Below, piece by piece: positions 60,298 through 64,000 of a DNA stretch of 64,000 bases; within the stretch, counting starts at the first letter, position 1, and each line of letters starts with the position of its first letter. Below the pieces are notes generated by a model. The model had not been told where the DNA came from and ran no database searches. It saw only the letters and a program-made list of their open reading frames with translations. This DNA is from Planococcus halocryophilus. GTDB lineage: Bacteria > Bacillota > Bacilli > Bacillales_A > Planococcaceae. Location: assembly GCF_022489025.1 (NCBI RefSeq), contig NZ_JAKVTG010000013.1, positions 32,771 to 96,770 of the forward strand. The letters are read 5' to 3'. The translations under genes and the position numbers were made by a program.

Positions 60298-61248
60298 ATG
60301 ACTGAAAAAATTTATGTGATACATGAAAACGAAGAATGGACGACGCACTTATTTAAACGATTAGACGAACTAGAATTGCCGTATGAAGATTGGTTTATCA
60401 ATGAAGGATTAGTGGATTTAAACGACGTCCCTCCTGAAGGCGTCTTTTACAGTCGCATGAGCGCCTCTTCTCACACAAGAGGTCACCGCTTCGCACCAGA
60501 AATGGCTGATTCTTTGCTCGCCTGGCTCGAACATCACGGCAGAAAAGTCTTTAACGGCACGCGCGCATTGCGTCTCGAAGTCAGCAAAGTCAACCAGTCC
60601 ATGGCGCTAAACGCTGCTGGCATCCAGACGCCAAAAACAATTGCCGCAAATGGTCGCGCGCAAATTATTGAGGCTGCCCAAAAATTAGATGCCCCATCGT
60701 TTATTACCAAACACAACCGTGCCGGTAAAGGACTCGGGGTTCGCTTATTCCACTCTATTGATGCACTAAAGGAATATCTAGACAGTGAGGATTTTGAGCC
60801 ATCCATTGACGGCATAACGCTAATCCAAGAATACATCCAAGCCCCCGAACCATTTATCACGCGCTGTGAATTTGTCGGTGGAAAATTTGTTTATGCCGTT
60901 CAAGTAGATACTTCAGAAGGATTTGAATTATGCCCAGCCGATGCTTGCCGTATTGATGATTTAATGTGCCCGGTTGGCGAACAAGTGGAAGAAAAACCGA
61001 AGTTTCAAATCGTGGAAGGATTCAATGATTCGATTATTGAAAAATATGAAGAATTTCTTCGCGACAACGAAATTGCTGTGGCAGGAATTGAGTTTATCCG
61101 TAATGGCGACGGAGATATTTTCACATACGATGTTAATACGAATACGAATTATAATGCGGATGCTGAAGCGGCTGCAGGTAAATACGGGATGTTGGAACTG
61201 GCGCAGTTGCTTGGGAGTCAGTTGAAGGATTTGAAAGTTAAAGCATAA
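60298..61248 (+). CDS. RimK-type ATP-grasp ligase
   Basis: A 316-residue ATP-grasp protein. The N-terminal domain starts KIYVIHENEEWTTHLFKRLD. The ATP-grasp core shows ITKHNRAGKGLGVRLF (glycine-rich loop with Lys), TLIQEYIQAPEPFITRCEF and GIEFIRNGDGDIFTYDVNTN, with the Mg-binding Glu and Asn. Enzymes of this group join a carboxylate to an amine, often glutamate to a peptide or small molecule. AAGGAGG lies seven bases before the ATG. Pairing with a flavin monooxygenase suggests modification of a small molecule or peptide; the product is unknown. Confidence 0.82.
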   Translation: MTEKIYVIHENEEWTTHLFKRLDELELPYEDWFINEGLVDLNDVPPEGVFYSRMSASSHTRGHRFAPEMADSLLAWLEHHGRKVFNGTRALRLEVSKVNQSMALNAAGIQTPKTIAANGRAQIIEAAQKLDAPSFITKHNRAGKGLGVRLFHSIDALKEYLDSEDFEPSIDGITLIQEYIQAPEPFITRCEFVGGKFVYAVQVDTSEGFELCPADACRIDDLMCPVGEQVEEKPKFQIVEGFNDSIIEKYEEFLRDNEIAVAGIEFIRNGDGDIFTYDVNTNTNYNADAEAAAGKYGMLELAQLLGSQLKDLKVKA

Positions 61249-61251
61249 TCC

Positions 61252-61296
61252 AAAAATGCCACCTTCGAAATCGTTTGATTTCGAAGGTGGCATTTT
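61252..61296 (+). terminator. Terminator of the monooxygenase/ATP-grasp operon (recurrent hairpin type)
   Basis: A perfect stem of about 20 bp built around GCCACCTTCGAAATC with loop GTTT, followed by T-rich sequence. It is nearly the same hairpin as 48699-48740 and has A-runs and T-runs for both directions. Confidence 0.9.
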
Positions 61297-61339
61297 CTTT
61301 ATGCAATCTCTTTGTATAGATTAAATTTTCCAACCATTA

Positions 61340-62482
61340 TTATTTATAACTCCGCAATTCATAGGATAGACGATTTTTAGAATCTTTTACTTTAATCAAT
61401 CCATAACCTGGCGCAAAATAATAGTGAATCGTGAAAGATATATTAGTAAGTTTTGTTTCAATGTGTACAACATTTTTGAATGTTCCCGCAGGTGTCGTAA
61501 CTGTTTCCTTTGTACTGCGTAAGTATGCATTTCCTATTTGAACATCTTTGTATAAATTCCAGTCGAAATCGTAGAGGGCTGCGGCTTTGTTTTGAGTTAA
61601 TGGTGCAGGAATATCAATCCATACAAAGTCAGAATCTGGAGTCCCGATCTGAAAGCTTTTTGCTGAAAACGATGTGTAGACAGATGGAATTGTATAGCTA
61701 TACACTTTGCCTTCAACATCATTTCGAACATTTCCTTGCAATACATTTCCATCTAAATAATATTTCATCCATTTAATTTTTGACGGACGCATGTCGATAA
61801 AGGAATTCAATTTTTGTGACTGTGTTTCTTGTTTTTTTGCTGATAATTGACTAGTTGGTACATAGCCTTTAATGGAACCACTTGTTACATACGACCAGGT
61901 AGATACTTGTGAATGGACATAGACTTCTATGTTCTTGTTTAGAGAACCTGTCTTCTTCCCACTTGTGCTTGCAACGTCTCTTAGTATTACGCTAGCATTC
62001 GTGTATTTTTTAACCGGCTTTGTATCAGTAATTGATTTGGAGTTAGCATAGCCTGTCACATTACCAGACTTTATAAGCGACCAACCACCACCAACCGTAC
62101 CAAAATCTTCTACAATTACATTTTGTTTAAGAGTAGAAAGGGTTTTAGAAGTTGCTGATCCAGTCTCTTTTATTACTAACCCACTTTTCGGACTCACAAC
62201 TTTAGTTTTACTACTTGAAACAGCAAGGGAACTTGTCGCTACGTATCCTTTTTTATTACTTGTTTGAACGTAAGACCATCCACCTTTTACCGTATTAAGC
62301 TGAGTTACTAAAGACCCTTTTGGCAAAGTACTTATGACACTTGCTTTTGGGCTTGCAGATACCCGAAGTTGTGTTGAAACTTGCGTTTTCTTTACTTCAC
62401 GAACAGTGGTAGCTTCTGTGATGGACGAAAACAAAGGGACTAAGATAAATAATAGGACGATAACACTCAATACTTTTTTCAA
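61340..62482 (-). CDS. Secreted protein with three SH3b domains and a unique C-terminal domain
   Basis: A 380-residue exported protein with signal peptide KKVLSVIVLLFILVPLFSS. Three bacterial SH3 repeats follow: residues about 32-90 (STQLRVSASPKASVISTLPK, GGWSYVQTSNKKGYVA), 95-155 (GGGWSLIKSGNVTGYA) and 160-215 (SYVTSGSIKGYVPTSQL). These bind peptidoglycan. The C-terminal half (about 230-380) ends in a domain like those found in Bacillus surface proteins, with TPAGTFKNVVHIET and YYFAPGYGLIKVKD. It is probably a wall-associated protein. It lies near the SLH protein, on the same strand. Confidence 0.82.
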   Translation of the reverse strand: MKKVLSVIVLLFILVPLFSSITEATTVREVKKTQVSTQLRVSASPKASVISTLPKGSLVTQLNTVKGGWSYVQTSNKKGYVATSSLAVSSSKTKVVSPKSGLVIKETGSATSKTLSTLKQNVIVEDFGTVGGGWSLIKSGNVTGYANSKSITDTKPVKKYTNASVILRDVASTSGKKTGSLNKNIEVYVHSQVSTWSYVTSGSIKGYVPTSQLSAKKQETQSQKLNSFIDMRPSKIKWMKYYLDGNVLQGNVRNDVEGKVYSYTIPSVYTSFSAKSFQIGTPDSDFVWIDIPAPLTQNKAAALYDFDWNLYKDVQIGNAYLRSTKETVTTPAGTFKNVVHIETKLTNISFTIHYYFAPGYGLIKVKDSKNRLSYELRSYK

Positions 62483-62728
62483 CTTTACTTTTCCCCACTT
62501 CCAATTAGTTATTTAAACCTATTACTAAGCTTATATATATTTATCAATAGTTCTTAATTTAACAACTCTTATATTTAAAGGGTCAATTCATACGATGAAA
62601 ATGGCATTTCCTTTATACAAAATCTTGACATAGACTAATTTTTTTACTACCTGAAATACGTCTATATATTGCTAAATTTTAAATAATCCCTATGGATTTT
62701 TCATTCATCAACAAAAGAATCTTTTATT

Positions 62729-63688
62729 TCATTTTTTATAAGCTTTGTATTTGCCTTCGAATATATAGCCTCTTTCATTGCTTTTTACGACTGTCACCCC
62801 TACCGCACTTTCTAACAATTCGATTGTTATGACACCACTTCCATTAAAGCCATCTTCGCTGTAATAGATTCTCGCTTTGTTATCTACAAATTTTGCTTCA
62901 CTGTATACCGAGCCAATGTACATCGCACCATAAGACATTGAATCGACTTGAACCTTAGCTACGTTTCCTTTTATGTCTTCAATATTCACAGACATATAAA
63001 AATCTTGGCTATTCGCTCTTTTGGTTTCCCAAAGTCCTTGATACTTCGTTAACGTAAACGGCACAACCGGTTCTTTTTCAATACTTTGTTCGATTTTATG
63101 GATAAAAACAGCATACTCCCCTCGTTTTAAAAGATCATTTGTTCCAAAGTTAGCAGCTGACTTTCCTGCCGTGATTTTATTATCAACAAGAGCTGCAACA
63201 GCATCTGCATAACGGTCATTCACATCCGTAAAAGTTAGCTTCGATTTATCTCCTTTAATGTTATAGGCAGCTGACTTCGTTAGCATCAGTGCCATTTCTC
63301 CACGTTTCATTAAGTCGTTAAAGCCGAAACTCTTAGTAGATTTCCCATTGACAATTCCTGCAGCTTTTAAAGCATTAATGGCAACGACTCCACGTGTAGG
63401 TACATCCCCAAATCCTGAAGAAGGCGCATCTTTTTCTGTAAATCCAAGCGCATGCGCCAAAATAATTGCCGCATCTCCGCGTTTAACGTTTTGATCGATG
63501 CCAAATTTGGTTTTTGAAACACCGTTTGTAATGTCTTGATTCACCAAGTAATTGACCGCTGGCTCATAGCGTTCTGACACGTCTGTGAATGTTGCGGCTG
63601 AAACAGGTGACACTGTAAGAGCAACTAATATCATAGTTAAAGCTGAAGATTGTGCAATTTTTGTAATTAATGGTGATTTAACTTTCAT
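62729..63688 (-). CDS. SLH-domain surface protein
   Basis: A 319-residue exported protein: signal peptide (SALTMILVALTVSPVSAATF) and then three S-layer homology repeats, about residues 30-210, each with FTDV or FGDV, ITxGxSxxxFG and LKRGE(Y/M)A motifs. SLH triplets bind pyruvylated secondary wall polysaccharide. The C-terminal region (about 215-319) is a small beta-rich domain with SMSYGAMYIGSVYSEAK; no catalytic motif is recognised. It may sense or bind surface ligands. A GGAGGGAAATAG site precedes the ATG. Confidence 0.85.
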   Translation of the reverse strand: MKVKSPLITKIAQSSALTMILVALTVSPVSAATFTDVSERYEPAVNYLVNQDITNGVSKTKFGIDQNVKRGDAAIILAHALGFTEKDAPSSGFGDVPTRGVVAINALKAAGIVNGKSTKSFGFNDLMKRGEMALMLTKSAAYNIKGDKSKLTFTDVNDRYADAVAALVDNKITAGKSAANFGTNDLLKRGEYAVFIHKIEQSIEKEPVVPFTLTKYQGLWETKRANSQDFYMSVNIEDIKGNVAKVQVDSMSYGAMYIGSVYSEAKFVDNKARIYYSEDGFNGSGVITIELLESAVGVTVVKSNERGYIFEGKYKAYKK

Positions 63689-64000
63689 CTATTTCCCTCC
63701 AATTTTGGTCAAGCAACTGTACAACATGAAGATACGCTGTAAATCTACTTACTCTTTTAAAAGACTTGAACATAAACTAACTTGATGATTGGGTTTATTA
63801 TTCGAAAAGCTGTAATTCTCCAAAAGTTACTTCCCTTTCCATTTATTTAGGCAATGCATACTAACTTATTAAATTTTGACCATCCCTTTCTAACTATTTT
63901 TTGCTTAACATTCTGATTATAATACGCTACTTAAGAAAAAGGTATTGTATTTTTTTATTTTTAGCTACTAAACAGAGAAAGACCCTTCATAAAGTCATCG
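63689..64000. other. Intergenic region at the right edge
   Basis: 312 AT-rich bases upstream of the SLH gene. They must include its promoter. No ORF, hairpin or repeat was recognised before the window ends. Confidence 0.5.

Overview
The window looks like the chromosome of a low-GC Gram-positive bacterium of the Bacillales, most likely a Planococcus-type member of the Planococcaceae. Support comes from AGGAGG-type ribosome binding sites, many GTG and TTG starts, rho-independent terminators, a CcpA cre box, a class D sortase with its substrate, SLH and SH3 wall proteins and LA2681-HEPN, excalibur and CHRD proteins. The genus is inferred from general resemblance and was not tested. No rRNA, tRNA, CRISPR array, IS element or integrase was seen.

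Layout. 1-13.2 kb is a cell-surface polysaccharide region: a partial DegT aminotransferase, a Wzx-type flippase, a GT2 glycosyltransferase, two paralogous beta-helix proteins, two of three FemAB/GNAT-like paralogs, galE, a VanZ-like protein, a frameshifted polysaccharide deacetylase and galU. 13.4-21.7 kb holds a PAS-GGDEF-EAL protein, a CPA1 antiporter, an XRE regulator, an SGNH-fold protein lacking key residues, a carboxyethylornithine synthase, a second DegT-like protein and the third FemAB-like paralog. 21.8-29 kb holds an acetamidase/formamidase, an amidase with a small GatC/AtzG-like leading cistron, a cytoplasmic trypsin-nuclease fusion, an aldo/keto reductase and small proteins. 29-40.9 kb holds a giant TPR-C39 protein, a second VanZ protein, a nitroreductase-MarR cluster with four monooxygenase-like (ABM) genes in tandem (one broken), an LA2681-HEPN protein, and a sortase D/CHRD pair. 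41.3-47 kb is a 1848-residue amylopullulanase preceded by an overlapping HPr-like ORF and a cre box. 47.3-48.6 kb is a broken AlbA_2-type ATP-binding regulator. 49.2-56.5 kb is a catabolic cluster: an Nramp-like transporter, a GntR regulator, a 2-hydroxyacid dehydrogenase, an aldehyde dehydrogenase, a DapA-family lyase and an HpcH aldolase. It is flanked by 95-bp direct repeats derived from the 3' end and terminator of proA, and the same palindromic operator lies before three of its genes. proBA, a flavin monooxygenase/ATP-grasp operon, an SH3b protein and an SLH protein finish the window.

The strongest unexplained signal is a set of five intergenic arrays (7.4, 20.5, 26.9-27.4, 37.1-38.0 and 47.1 kb). 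In each, a 7-10 bp core recurs every 20-22 bp, about two DNA helical turns, while the DNA between cores is mostly unrelated. Two arrays share the core CGCACCT; the others use GACAGTATT, GCGTA and a TTA-based core. Two arrays have been amplified as larger tandem units that include a hairpin. The regular phasing with differing cores suggests arrays of protein sites on one face of the helix, or an unusual class of intergenic repeat.
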